From the NCBI GenBank assembly GCA_003254905.1, contig QANU01004362.1, positions 346,742 through 410,741 of the forward strand: a stretch of 64,000 bases of DNA, given 5' to 3'. The notes under the pieces are model-generated. The model saw only the letters and a program-made list of their open reading frames with translations, had not been told where the DNA came from and ran no database searches. Below are positions 45,575-58,400 of the stretch, one piece after another. Origin of the DNA: Nissolia schottii (Eukaryota > Streptophyta > Magnoliopsida > Fabales > Fabaceae). Every line of letters begins with the position of its first letter. Position 1 is the first letter of the stretch. A program made the position numbers and the translations under genes.

Positions 45575-46671
45575 CTATCATTCCGCTTCTTTCTCTGCCA
45601 TGGATGCTTGAGCTCGATCCTTGTTCTTGATTTGTTTCTCGAGTTTCCACCGATTGGAAGTGCATTTGCCATGAATTCTCCGTTATCTCAAACCTTTTCT
45701 TCAAAATTCTGTTGAGTTTTCACATACAAAAATTATGTCCCTAAGCCTTACAAAANAGGTTTTGTATTTGGAAAACTTTCCTGGATTGGGTGTGGCTCAT
45801 AGTCATGACCAAATATTCCTTCCAAGTATTTTGGGACCAGCAGCCCACAAGAAGACACAACCGACAAGGGCGTTGCTGTAGCCATTCTTCTTCCCCCTTT
45901 GCCTTCCTCTCCCACCCGTTCTCGTCGATTCTATTTCTTGCACGTGTCTTCACTTTCACTAGATTCTATACCCGCGCCATGCGCGATGAAGACGGACTCT
46001 GTGATTACTATGGGCTACATCATGCTCTAAATCGTTGCACCACATATTCTTTGCCCTGCATATGTATTTTGGTACATAGTCAAGGTCCTCTTCTCCTCAA
46101 CCACACCCCAAGGTGAAATCTCATCTTAGATACCATGTCTGATAAATGCTTCGGACTCTTGGACCATGACAGCTCCAAGTGTTCAAGCTTGTTGCGGCAC
46201 GGCACATAACTGATGAGGGCAATGCCTTAGTATCTGCAATATTTAAGAGCAAAGCATGCATTAACTTTCCATTTTTTTCAGGATATAGCTACTATACCAT
46301 ATCTTAGCTTCAACTTGTATAGTTAACCATAGTTAGTTGTTAGCCGCAGTTAGTTGTTAGTTATGGTTAAAAGTCAGTTATCATTATTTTGCTTCTCATT
46401 CAAGTGTAATATATAAACACTCTCTATATATATAGAATCATTTCAATCAATGAATTCAAAAGTAACATTTTTCAATATGGTATCAGTAGACTATCATTCC
46501 GCTTCTTTCTCTGCCATGGATGCTTGAGCTCGATCCTTGTTCTTGATTTGTTTCTCGAGTTTCCACCGATTGGAAGTGCATTTGCCATGAATTCTCCGTT
46601 ATCTTAAACCTTTTCTTCAAAATTCTGTTGAGTTTTCACATACAAAAATTATGTCCCTAAGCCTTACAAAA

Positions 46672-48300
46672 TGGAGTTTCTAAACAATTCTATCAAAATT
46701 CTGTTTCTGTAACGCTTTCCCACCCAGTATCTTAATTCTCGTCCTCTTATTGCAGCGGTCCACATACGCAAGAATAGCATCAAGTCACCCATTTTTGGGG
46801 CAATTCTGGAATGAAAACCCTGTCATGTAAACAACATTGGTTTGATTGCTTTCATGGAATCTGATGTGTTGTTCCAGTAGTTCAGGTGTTGGAGTGAACA
46901 GTTTCTCCAAGGATATGCAATTATCGGAATCTCAGGCAGTGACTGGAGCCCCTGCAATTGGCTAGAGAGAGATATTCAAGCCATGAAAGATGTTTGATGC
47001 TTTCCGGCAAGATCTTTAGATTACTTCCCTCAAGTGACAACCAATGTTACGATGATAAGTTGCTGATATTCTCTGGGAGTTCACACAATTTACTACATCC
47101 ACTCAGGTTTAGTACTATTAAAGACGTTAATCCATCAAATAACGTGCGTAGGTTTGATGCGTCAAGTTGTTTGCACCTAGGAAGGCCAAGAGTTTTGAGA
47201 CATCTCATCTTAGGTATGATGTCCGGTAGATTCTTCAAACTCTCACACCATGACGGGTTCAAGTCTTTAAGCTTGCTGCGGCATCTAACCGATGATGAGG
47301 GCAATGCCTCAGTGTCTGTAATGTTTTAAGAGCAATTTAAAGCATGCATTAATTTCCATTTGAAATTAGTTAAAACCCCTTTAGGTTGGAGCATCCAAAT
47401 CCGGACACAAATTTGAAAGGGTCTTGGATGAATCTAGTAACTTCAAACCCAAATCAGTTTCTTTACAAATCTTGAATATTATCAAAGGCTAATATAGACA
47501 TTAAACTTAGTCCTTAAATTAATGATTATTTAATATTATGAAAGATTAAGTTAATACAAAAGAATCTTTAAGAAATTAAATTGATATATTCTACAAACCT
47601 CTTAACCATTAATTTGAGCATTTGCTCAGATATTAAAGTATCATTACCTGGGAGCTCCTCAAGCCTTGCACAATAATTGAGCTTCAAATGAACAAGCTTT
47701 TGAAGAGAGAAAATAGATGGATGAACATAGAGAAAATTCGCACAATCCCATAGAAGCAGCTTCTCAAGACTTGAGGCTTTAGAGAAATCTGGTAGCTAGC
47801 TCGCTCAATCAATTGCTTACATTCACTAAGGTCAACACATTTCAGATTTATCAGATTCTGTATCAATTGAAAGAGAGTCAGTATATGCAATCATTAAAGT
47901 TTAGTCTTCATACTATTTGAATACAAAGAACAAAAATCTTAAAAAAGAATTAGCCATTCTATCTTAGTTTATGGCCCCTAATTCATTTTTTTTTTTGCCC
48001 TTATTTACGTTGAATCTAATCAATGGATCTTCTTCCAACCGTTTAAGATGCAGAGGGGTCTGCCTTTAGCATATTCAACCACTTCCCGCACAAGATCATG
48101 CCAATGCACTTGGAGGGACTTTCCATTGAAAGGATGCAAATTTAAAAGTTGTAGATATTTTTATCAGTTCCAAGTGCCTTGACTTCATATATGTCATCAG
48201 CTCCTTTACAAATCACATGCTTATCTCTAAACATTATTTTTCGTTATTGTATTAGGCTTGCATAGACTTTGCTCCGAGGACGTGTCAAGAGGGCATCATA
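46672..48300 (-). pseudogene. TIR-NBS-LRR (TNL) resistance gene remnant
   Basis: Read on the minus strand from high to low coordinate. NB-ARC pieces: RPRSKVYASLIQ (about 48280), RDKHVICKGADDIYEVKALG and LQLLNLHPF (about 48220-48120), VREVVEYAKGRPLCIL (GLPL-like, about 48085-48040). LRR pieces: NLINLKCVDLSECKQLIE (about 47850-47800), VHPSIFSLQKLVHLKLNYCA and LEELPG (about 47720-47650), CESLKNLPDIIPKMRCLKTL and VLNLSGCSKLCELPENISNL (47245-47050), then ILPESIKHLSWLEYLSLANC (about 46985). A post-LRR piece SLEKLFTPTPELLEQHIRFH lies near 46905. TIR, P-loop and kinase-2 are absent, and stops and frameshifts abound. These genes encode intracellular immune receptors; this copy cannot. Confidence 0.85.
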
Positions 48301-49114
48301 TAATTTGATATGAACTTCTGTAATTGCTTGAATATTTTTGGATTTAGCCAGATAGGTTATAGTTAGACCATGCTATTTTCTTTTCTCTATTCTGTAATCA
48401 CACAAGCATATGACTGAATGTGGACTATTTGTGCAGGTTAACATCAGGATTGTAGGAAATATAGAATATCTACTGTTCTTAGGGTGCATAGCGAATCTAA
48501 CTTTAGAATTCTGTTGGTAAGATCTCAATAGGGAAATATGGTTAGCAAACAAATTAAGTGTCTAGCGCTAAGATTTGCAATTGAATCTACTATAAATATC
48601 TGTCTAAAATAAAAGAAGCAAGGAAAGGTGTGTGTAGTGCCTGTATTCAAAAGCTGTGGAACTGGAATAGACGAAAGTGAAGGGCTTCTGCAATTTAATA
48701 CGACAGGCTTAGCGTACTTGTACTCAAGTACTATGCACTATGCAGTTTGACTTTGACCCAACTAATCCTGTATACTCTTATCACACTCAACTTTAAATTT
48801 GTAATAGAATATATTTCTCACTTCTTGGCCTTTTAGTCTTTGGTTTTTATCTTTATTGGGCTTATTTTGGAATACCTGTGATATTTTAAGGAAAATTATA
48901 AGGACTCAAAATGAGAAAACTCTAAGATGTTGATGCATCTAATGCAAATATTGATGAAGCTGAAGATGATGTAGCAAAAAGTGATATATTTGAGATAGAC
49001 AAAGAGCTTATAGATTTTATACACACACACCATTTTATGGTATGTTGGTAGTGATATCTTTTTGTGCAGCATAACGTGGATAATTTTAAACTTATTAGGA
49101 TGACACTTAAGAAT

Positions 49115-49116
<2 letters not shown>
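48301..49116. other. Unassigned stretch
   Basis: Mixed-composition DNA upstream of the TNL remnant; TIR-domain coding was looked for on the minus strand and not recognised. Confidence 0.4.

Positions 49117-49150
<34 letters not shown>
49117..49150. repeat. (AT)n microsatellite
   Basis: About 17 uninterrupted AT units. TATGTTGGTA(A/G)TGAT(G/A)T lies on both sides (49039 and 49153), suggesting a small local duplication. Confidence 0.95.
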
Positions 49151-49153
<3 letters not shown>

Positions 49154-49257
49154 TATGTTGGTAATGATGTTTTATTTTTTTGCATAATATTTAACTATAA
49201 TCTCTTTCAAACAAATATTGTACCTGCAATAATAATTTTTATGATATTATAAGGATA

Positions 49258-49582
49258 ATGTGGGCAACACAATTTGCGGGAGACGGATATTCCCTTGCAA
49301 CGTAGAATTATATTAGTGACGAATAACGATGGAAATCCCTTGCTACATAGAATCACATTAGTGACGGGTGGCGACGAAAATACATTAGATTAGCGATGGA
49401 TAACAATGAAAATAAATTAGCGACGGATAGCAATGGAATATCCGTTGCTACAATTTGTGAGAGAATGACTTCGGTTGCCAAAAATTAGCTTGAAGCAAAT
49501 TTGCAATGACAATAGCGACGAAAATATCTCTCGCTATTCCATGTTTATTTTTTCCATTGCTAAATGTTGATTTTGTAGTATT
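49258..49582. mobile_element. CACTA-like fragment
   Basis: Repeated TTAGTGACG, TTAGCGACGGATA and CCCTTGCTACATAGAAT(C/T) words ending near TTGATTTTGTAGTA. The style matches the remnant at 17383-18430. No intact terminus. Confidence 0.4.
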
Positions 49583-51282
49583 TCTCATCTTTGTGGCTAA
49601 GGCGTTGGTATGATGCTAATTGCCTCCTAATTTTGTGGTAAAATCGTCATAGTACTTATAGCAAGTAACATATGTTCGTGATTGGGATGGCGAGCAAAAT
49701 CAAGTCTATTATGCTGCCGTTTTTTATGCTCATGATTTGGTAGCCAAGTTGTTGTGTATTTGGGTAAAGTGCTAACGGGCTATTAATTGCCTAATTTGTG
49801 TGGTGACCGTGTCAGTTATGGCAAGTAGCATCAGTATATTGTGATTATAATGTTTGGAGTGGTTAACTAATTAGGGCTGTACTTTTGTAATAGATTTTAA
49901 TGTATAGGATTATTATGTTGAGATCAATATTATTGATGAAGAAGGGAGTTGTTGTAATCCTATACATTAAAAGACCAATTGCGGATCTTCAGTCACTAAC
50001 ATCAGCATATCGTACACGTTTAAGTCATCCACCCAAATCAATCTTGGTCTTCGTCATAATTCACACCACGCCTACAAAGACTTCCTGAAAGGAATAATAA
50101 TACTCTATTACATGTGTACAGAGGATTGTGATTGGTAAACAACACAATATACTAAAAATTGCTTTTTGAACAACAATTATAATGTAAACATTGTATTTGG
50201 TCTCTCATGCACATCATGGGTTCACACTAGTGTGAGAGACCAATCATGATGTTTATACTTAAACAATTTTTTTAAAGTAAATAGTAAAAATAAGAAATGA
50301 AAACATGAAATAAGATTTTATTGTTTTAATTATTTTTAGTATTTTCTTCATAAAATCCTAAAAATAAAAGCACAGAAAATAAAATAAAATAAAAAATGAA
50401 AATACAAATCAAACCAATCAATTGTGTGTGTGTGGGTTATTGGTAAGAGAGTGACAGAATTGACTTTTGCTGATTAGAAAATTGAAAAATAATCAATTTC
50501 AAAATGCCAAAATTAATTTTAAAAGCTTAAAATGGAAAACCAACGACACACTTAAAACAGAGCAAAATAAAGGTCACCGAGAATAGTTCATTATTTAAAC
50601 AGTCCTACTAATCGTACACTTCAAAAACAATCACTTAACAATCACTCAATAAATAAACAAATATTATAAAATAAAAAAAACATTATACACCATAAAAATA
50701 AACATTATTACCAAACATTTTTGCGTATTCGTGCACACGTGAGTTTAGTATTGTTACGAAACAAGAAACAAATATGGTCACTTAATATTTCTATGTGCTC
50801 ATGTACACATGTGTTTAATATTGCTTATTTCCTGTATTTTGTAATATTTATTTTTTTGTTTTATAATGTTTGTCTATCTATTTTGATGGTCATTATGTGA
50901 CTCTTTTGAAGTGTACAAATAATATTTTTATTATTTTTACATGCCTAAATAAAAAAAAATGTGAATTCCTAGGAAATAAAGAAAATACCAAGGCTCCCTT
51001 TTGTTTGTTTCATATGCACACAAGAAGGAAAAACTGTCTTTTGTGATTCTTAGTGTTTACAGAAGTGGGAGGAGGAGAGGGAGGAGAGATAAGGGTGTTT
51101 TTGTCATTTTGTCTATCCCACTGGGGTTCAGTGTGCAAAAATGAAATTTTGCAAGGTTGAAGCAAAATGGAATAAAGAATAAAATTGTGATCTTTCTGTA
51201 AATATAAAACTTAAATTTTATGATTAAAATGAGTACTATCCAAATATCCATATCATCCTAACCAGCAACTCAACTTTAACAT
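49583..51282. other. AT-rich intergenic stretch
   Basis: No gene. A perfect inverted repeat TGGTCTCTCA / TGAGAGACCA near 50199-50244 may be a small hairpin element. Confidence 0.45.
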
Positions 51283-51731
51283 CTGTCACCTATCTTACAT
51301 GATTTTGACAAAATCAAATCTGTGGCCATTTTTTCCTTTTGTTGAATTGATAATGAACATTGTGTCATTTGCCTAATGGTTCATGATTACCGTCACATAC
51401 TTCACACTTGTATCCAATGGTAAGGTTAAATGTCACCTACATCTTACCTGATTTTCACAAAATCAAATCTATGACCATTTTTTCTTTTTGTTGAATTGAT
51501 AATTTGCCTAATGGTTCATGACTACCATCACATACTTCACACTTGTATCCAATGATAAGGTTAAATGTCACCTACATCTTACGTGATTTTGACAAAATCA
51601 AATCTCTGACCATTTTTTCTTTTTGTTGAATTGATAATGAACATCGTGTCATTTGCCTAATGGTTCATGATTACCATCACATACTTCACACTTGTATCCA
51701 ATGGTAAGGTTAAATGCCACCTACATTCTTA
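51283..51731. repeat. Tandem repeat, about three units of 135-149 bp
   Basis: GATTTTGACAAAATCAAATC-type starts at 51301, 51450 and 51585, each followed by GACCATTTTTTC, TTGTTGAATTGATAA, TTTGCCTAATGGTTCATGA and TACTTCACACTTGTATCCAA. The middle unit lacks GAACATNGTGTCA. Units are highly similar. Confidence 0.9.
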
Positions 51732-53027
51732 GCTAGTTTGCAAACAAACTTTCTGAACCAGTTTCTATAATTTTGTAAATAAAATATCATTATCTTTTAT
51801 AAAATATAACTATTAGTGTCATATTTGTTAGTACTCGATAAATTTGGAGACATGCTTTGCACTTTCATTACCAAAAATTAGAATGGAAAAGTTTCAGACT
51901 AGTGCACGACATGAAAATAACTGAAAAATTTCTTGTAGTCTATTTTCATATAAAACTAAAACTAAATTTATGAGTTTAATTTCTATGCATATTTACTGAA
52001 TCAATCAAATCCTCTTACCTGAATCGTTTTTAAAGTAAAGAGTATATTCAAAGCTCACGCGCCTAGTGCACGTAGCCTTCATAACTGTAACTGAAGGTAG
52101 TTAGCTTAGTCATTACTGTTAGTTAGAATCTAACCGTAGTTAGATAATGGGTTAGCTAGCTTAGTATTAGAAACTCTGTATATAAATTGATGTAAACCAC
52201 ACATAGTTAATCATATTGAGAATTTCACCCTTCGCCACTTTCCCCTTTTTCTCTCGTGTTCAATACTTTTTCCAGAGCTTCAATGGCGATTTCATTTTCT
52301 TGTTAGTAACAAAATGTGGATTACAATATAAAAAAAGTTTTATTATATAAGTGCATATCCATTAATCTCTTAAATTATTTAGCTATATATAATATAGAAT
52401 TATTAAAAAAAGGTGTTTGCAAATCTCCACACGTTCATGTGAAAGAAAGTTAGCAACCTTCACATTTTAGTTTAAACAATAAAATCACTCTTCCATTTAT
52501 TGAATCAACTTACAAGTGTGAATACTTCTATAAATTTATTTTGGTTGCGTTAATATTAGTTTATCTTTTTCTCTTACTTATTAATTCTACTCCTGATAGC
52601 ATTAAATGTACATATTTTCTTATTTTAGTAATATTTTCTTTTTTCTATACAAAATATTTATTTTCTTGAATAAAATATTTTTATAAAAATTTATGATATA
52701 TTTTAAATAATAAAATGTGTCGATGTTATAATAAAAATTTATATTAATGTTGTAGTACAAAATTAAGTTATGAAAACTCATACTATATTTAAATAATAAA
52801 ATACCAAAATATGTGAATTGTTAAGTGAATTTTCCTTTGATGGGATGTTGTGTGAATTATTCGTGTAATTTTTTTTATGAAATATAATAAACATCAATAA
52901 TGTATATACATTATTAAACGATAAGAATTTGTTTCGTGAATGAGCTAACGTTGATAAATTTATTATTTGAAATATAACATAATTTTTAATTAAATTTTTT
53001 ATTATTATTTACAATATAATAGTTCTA
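51732..53027. other. AT-rich stretch with possible LTR fragment
   Basis: Near 52090-52270 a segment rich in TTAGTTAG words with TATATAAATTG and a CT-rich end resembles the LTR fragments at 45.4 kb, but no PBS or partner is present. The rest is AT-rich and featureless. Confidence 0.35.
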
Positions 53028-53032
53028 CTTAA

Positions 53033-53244
53033 TGTTGAAATCCATGGTACCAGAAGAGAAAAGAGAGAGTAGAAACTGAATATGCAAAATGAAATTGAGA
53101 GAATGAAAAAGATTACAAACTACAAATAGTGCAGGCCTATATATAAGCTCCCGACAACCACTAACCATTAGCTAATCTTAACTAACTATTACAATTATTA
53201 ATCACAATTACAATTATTAACTATATCATCTATATTTTCTAATA
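53033..53244 (-). repeat. 3' LTR of LARD copy 2
   Basis: On the plus strand begins TGTTGAAATCCATGG and ends TTTTCTAATA before the C-run (polypurine tract complement). Confidence 0.9.
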
Positions 53245-54963
53245 CCCCCCGCAAGCTGGACCATGTGCACTAACATGTCAAGCTTGGAAACAACGATACA
53301 AAGAAAAATCAAAGAACAACACAATGCTAAGAAAATGATTGAAAACCAACAACAACTACCGAAGTTCCTAGTTCCTGGAAGCCTTCGACTTTCACTGAAG
53401 CCCCTTCGACCTTCCTCCAACGTCTCAACGACACCAATTGCAAACGGTTTCAGCACAAGAACAATGATCAAATGCCATTACAGGCAAAACAAATGGCAAA
53501 AGCACATGGTCCCATCATATCCAAAGCTTAACCACCCATTCGGCAGAAGCAAACAAAGCTCAATTATCAAGGGCAGAAGCTGAAATTCAAAGCTTAACCA
53601 CCCAAGATAAGAGTAAGTATAAAGCCATAAGGCTAACAAAATATGAACCAATGCTTGGCCATGTCATACACTGATTTGAATCAAAGCCACACAAGGCTAA
53701 CAAAGCAGAAATTTGTAGGCTAACAAAGCAGAATCAAAGCTAGAAACTTAAGTCTCCATCTAAAGTCTGAAGCACACATAGATCCTCCACCAGAATCCAA
53801 TAGTACTAAAAAAAACATCTCCATGATATTTACCAACAACATTTCATCATCCAAAGCTTGACAAAACGTCACAACAGATTATTCAAATCAGACATGTTCA
53901 AAAGCAAAATCATCATTGCAAGAAATCAGAATCAAACAACAATGCACCAGGTTCTGTAGCAACAATGCTTAACAAGTAGCAATACAGACTGCATCCAACA
54001 CTCAGTCAGTGGAAGTCCACACGAAGGAAATATTACCTCCTTATTAAGACAAGACAATACATCAAACACCATGTAGGCAACATCAACAAGAAGTAGGAAA
54101 CTCCATCAACAGGAATAAGAAAACAGATCTTGAGGGAATACTTAGGCTTCAATGTCCATGAAAACTTTATTATGACAAATCCAATGGTTATGCAACAACC
54201 TTCGCCAGCGTCCCCTCTCTGGCGATCCAGACGACGTCATTCTACCACAAGACCGGCCAGATCTGACCTCCCAAAGGTTCGCCTTGCCTTGAACTGCTTC
54301 TGAGAGAGCCACCGATCTGGTCTCGGAGCTCGACGTCCGACGACGAAAGTTGCTGCAAGAACTAGACCGAGAACGGTCACGAACCTTGTGGTTTCGCTCC
54401 TAAAACGAAGCAAGACCTTTGCTCTTCGGCTCTTGCATCCACCGCATAGAGCTCGCGAAGCAGTGTAGGGAGTTTGGGAAGTCCGCTATCGAAGCTTACC
54501 AACGAACCAGAGATGGAGCCACTGTAAGCAAGAACCAGAGTACCAGATCTGAAAGTTTCAGGTTGATTTTCGAGAAACCAAATCTGGAAATCGTTGAAAT
54601 CGCACGCACACAGAGCTCAAATCGCATTCTCCACAACAGCAAGGATTCTCTGCAGAACCAGAGAGAGAAAATCACAGAAAATTGGGCAAAAAGGGAAAAT
54701 GAAACGGAAAAGAGAGAGAGAGATTTTGCTTCAAAAATGAAGCAAAGAAAGGGAAAGGATAAATGCTTTTGTGTTTGTTTTCTTTTGAGAAAATAAGCAA
54801 AGAAAGTGAACAAAGAAACGTAAAGAATTCAAAGTAAAAGTGTTTGGGAAGCGAGAAAATGAAAGAAAACGAAGAGAAAAAGAAAAACAAAAAAGAAAAT
54901 GTAAACAAAAAAGAAAATGAGTGCAGCGGAATGTTCAAGGCAGATGCCAAGGCTCTGATACCA

Positions 54964-55188
54964 TGTTGAAATCCATGGTACTAGGAGAGAAAAGAGAGAG
55001 TAGAAACTGAATATGCAAAATGAAATTGAGAGAATGAGAAAGATTACAAACTACAAGTAGTGCAGACCTATATATAAGGCTCCTGACAACCACTAACCAT
55101 TAGCTAAATCATTAGCTAATCTTAACTAACTATTACAATTATTAATCACAATTACAATTATCAACTATATCATCTATATATTCTAATA
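54964..55188 (-). repeat. 5' LTR of LARD copy 2
   Basis: On the plus strand begins TGTTGAAATCCATGG next to the PBS complement and ends ATTCTAATA before TSD CTTAA. Longer than its partner because of a 13-bp internal tandem duplication. Confidence 0.9.
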
Positions 55189-55498
55189 CTTAAATCTTCA
55201 ATATCACTTATACATTAGTATTTAGAAAGTAAAAAATAGAAAAACGGAAATATAATTAAGAAGAGAGAAGCAGTGGAAAGAGTATTAATTATGTGAGATA
55301 AAAACAATTATAATTAATGTGAGTAGTACAAAATTACAATTATCCATAGTATAAGTTTAGCAAACTCCGCTAAAAAAAAAAATATATTTACATCACATCC
55401 ACCAGTTGCGTAACGTTGAGGCTGTTTCTTCCCCCTCTTACAAATATATATGACAAACATGTTTTGATTTATTGATCAAAAGAAGGAGGGGGAAAAAA

Positions 55499-58400
55499 AT
55501 GCAAGTTTTGTGCACCATGTTGACTTTCATAGCCTTCTCCACTCTGTTCCTCTCCTTAGGCCTATGTGTCATCATGACCCTAATCATGTGTAAGGGGAGA
55601 TCCATAGGTGACAAGGACTACGCACCTTTGAAAGGCACGGTGTTCAACCAGCTACTCAACTTCAAGACACTCCATGACTACCACACCCGACTGGCCAAGA
55701 CTCATCCCACTTTCCGGCTCCTCGCGCCTGGCCAGAGCGAGCTTTACACGGTCGACGCGAGGAACGTGGAGCACATCTTGAGGACGAAGTTTGATAAGTA
55801 CTCCAAAGGGAGGTACAACCAGGACGTTGTCACCGACCTGTTGGGCGGAGGGATATTCGCCGTCGACGGCGCCAAGTGGAGGCAGCAGAGGAAGCTTGCT
55901 AGCTATGAATTCTCAACTAGAGTTCTTAGGGACTTTAGTTCTTCTGTTTTTGCAAGGAGTGCTTCCAGGTTGGTCAAGGTTGTGTCTGACTTTTCTCATC
56001 AGGGCCTGGATTTTGATATGCAAGTAAGTGCTTTTACACTCTTGTTTATGCATTAGTTTTTTTTTGTCCTGAATTTCGGTATTGGTTCTTGTAAAAAAAA
56101 ATTGTTTTTGGAGCTATATAGCATAGTCCAATGTGTTTTCGTTACCAAAACAAAAAGAAAATACCGAATTTTGATTTAAAATAAAAACAAAAAGTTGACC
56201 CACTATACAAGGTTTTTTTTTTTAAATTAAATGTAACGAGGGTAGATGCACACAATCTTTTATCTAACAAGCAGGTGTTGTTTTCAACATTTGAACATGC
56301 CATGACTTTTACGTCACAAAGTTGCTTTACCATTGTAGCGAAACTCACATTCAATACCATTGTATTAAAGTGTTTAGGAGACTTAATATATACATTTTTT
56401 AGATTTACAAAATGTTTAAAATTGGACTCAAGTACAAAATTGGAGCACAACAATTTAGTATAAGAACTCAAATAAAATTGAAAGGAGTTAGACGTAGGAC
56501 TTACTTTATTATGATTTTTCTTTTCAAATGCTTACATTGCATTACATGGACTCACAACTCAAAGCATGATATAGATATTATTAACATGTGTTCTTTTCCT
56601 AGGATTTACTAATGAGGTGCACTTTGGACTCCATATTCAAAGTTGGGTTTGGGACAGAACTGAATTGCATTGAGGGATCAAGCAAAGAAGGACTTGAATT
56701 CATGAAGGCCTTTGATGAATCAAATGCTTTGACTTATCGGCGCTTTGTTGATCCATTCTGGAAGCTGAAGAGGTTTCTTAACATAGGTGGCGAAGCTAGC
56801 CTTAAGAAAAATGTGGAATTAATTGATGATTTCGTCCATGGAGTAATTAAGACAAGAAAAGAACAATTGGCAGTTCAGCAAGATTCTGTGAGTTGATCAA
56901 TTATTTCTGTTTCCTCCTCATAATAGTTTCTTGTTCATTAATTTCAATAAATTATCTAATGTGACTTTAGTGGCATATAAAAGTGGAAAAAAGAATTAGG
57001 TGATGTTTATGTTGGAGCCTAACTAAGATGCACTACAATAAGACTATGTTAGTATAGACTCAGTTTCATAGCGATCATTGAATTTTATAAGTAATTGCTA
57101 TGTTAGTTGAATAAGAGCTATAATTGCTATCCTCAGCTATATAGGACAAGGACTCATAAATGCATTTTTTCTTTTGCCAGACTAATTTCTATGCATTGAC
57201 AAAATATAAAATAAATTTACTCTGTCAGCCTTTAGTCTTCAATGACGATTTCTTCTGAAGTCATGCTTTAAGACATAGTACTATTAGGGTGAACTTTAAA
57301 ATGTTTGCCATGGATTTTGACCAGAATGTTAAAGAGGACATCCTCTCAAGGTTCTTGATGGAGAGCAAGAAGGACCCAACAACTATGACTGACAAGTATT
57401 TGAGGGACATAATCCTGAACTTCATGATAGCTGGCAAAGACACAAGTGCAAACACTCTTACATGGTTCTTCTACATGCTTTGCAAGAACCCTCTTGTACA
57501 AGAAAAGGTTGTACAAGAAGTGAGAGATGTCACATTTTGTAGCCATGAAAGTGAACCAAGCATAGATGAGTTTGTCTCCAATTTAACAGATGCCACACTT
57601 GATAAGATGCATTATCTTCATGCAGCATTGTCAGAGACCTTGAGACTTTACCCTGTTGTCCCTGTGGTACCTTCTATAAATTTGTTCAAAAGCCATCTTG
57701 AATTATCTCTTTATTACGGTTATAAGGGGTAAAACCCTTTTTCGGTCCGTTATATCCGATCAATCACTTTCATCCCATATTTTTATAATCGTTCAATTTG
57801 GTTCTTTATTAATTAAAATAAATCAGTTTGATCACATTTTTTTTAAAATTAACTGCACTTTTTAAATGTTGGTAATATCTATGTTTAAATATGGTTAAAT
57901 GAAATAACAAAATGACTAACCGACTCATTCTAATAATAAAGGACTAAATTAAACGTTTTTAAGAATAAAGGATGAAAGTGATTGATTAGATATAATTACA
58001 AAACAAAAAAATGTTTTACCTATCACATGGTGCTACTTATCCAGTTTGTGCCTATGGTATTTGCACAAACTGATTTGATTCTTGCTTTGGACTATTGAGC
58101 TAATTCAATCATCTAGTTTGAATCATTTGACAATGGGGATGAATTCTCTTACGTAATTTTTTCTTATTTAGCATATTGATTATGAAAGTAAAGTTCAAAT
58201 AAGACACGTGACAAAAAAGTATCAAATAGTAAAAAATCATGCATAACTTGTTCATGCCCGAAATTTCATATATGAGATGAATCATTCTTCTTGTTAAAAT
58301 TTCATTTTTTGGATTTTGATCCAATTGTCTTTGGTATGATTCAATAAATAAGGATGGGAGATGTGCAGAGGAACCCGACATTCTTCCTGATGGGTACAAG

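Larger units (their letters stand above)
44841..46671. repeat. Near-identical tandem duplication with single N at the junction
   Basis: Copy 1 is 44841-45755 and copy 2 is 45757-46671. I find one difference (ATCTCAAACC versus ATCTTAAACC). The single N at 45756 sits exactly between copies, as expected when overlapping contig ends are placed side by side. Each copy contains an LRR fragment and an LTR/PBS fragment. Confidence 0.93.
53033..55188 (-). mobile_element. Non-autonomous LTR retrotransposon (small LARD), copy 2
   Basis: Same family as 14797-16876 but inverted. LTRs are 53033-53244 (212 bp) and 54964-55188 (225 bp), TSD CTTAA at 53028-53032 and 55189-55193. PBS TGGTATCAGAGCC (complement of 54951-54963) and the G-run polypurine tract (complement of 53245-53250 region) are in place. 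LTR ends are TA...CA in element orientation. LTRs differ by about eight substitutions, a 1-nt indel and a 13-bp duplication (AAATCATTAGCTA) in the right one, so it is older than the copia. Interior similarity to copy 1 is evident (GTTCCTAGTTCCTGGAAG, CCCCTTCGACCTTCCTCCAA). No gag or pol. Confidence 0.92.

Noticed and set aside
44822-46116. Paired 72-108-aa ORFs in both copies of the 44.8-kb duplication
   Set aside because: Identical only because the DNA is duplicated; no domain, and frames are open on opposite strands.
48301-49116. TIR domain for the TNL remnant
   Set aside because: Expected position on the minus strand was read but no TIR motif could be recognised.
53263-54796. ORFs of 106 and 125 aa in LARD copy 2
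   Set aside because: No similarity to gag or pol and not shared with copy 1 in frame.
55472-55498. P450 start at the upstream TTG
   Set aside because: Plants rarely initiate at TTG; the ATG at 55499 gives a normal N-terminal anchor.
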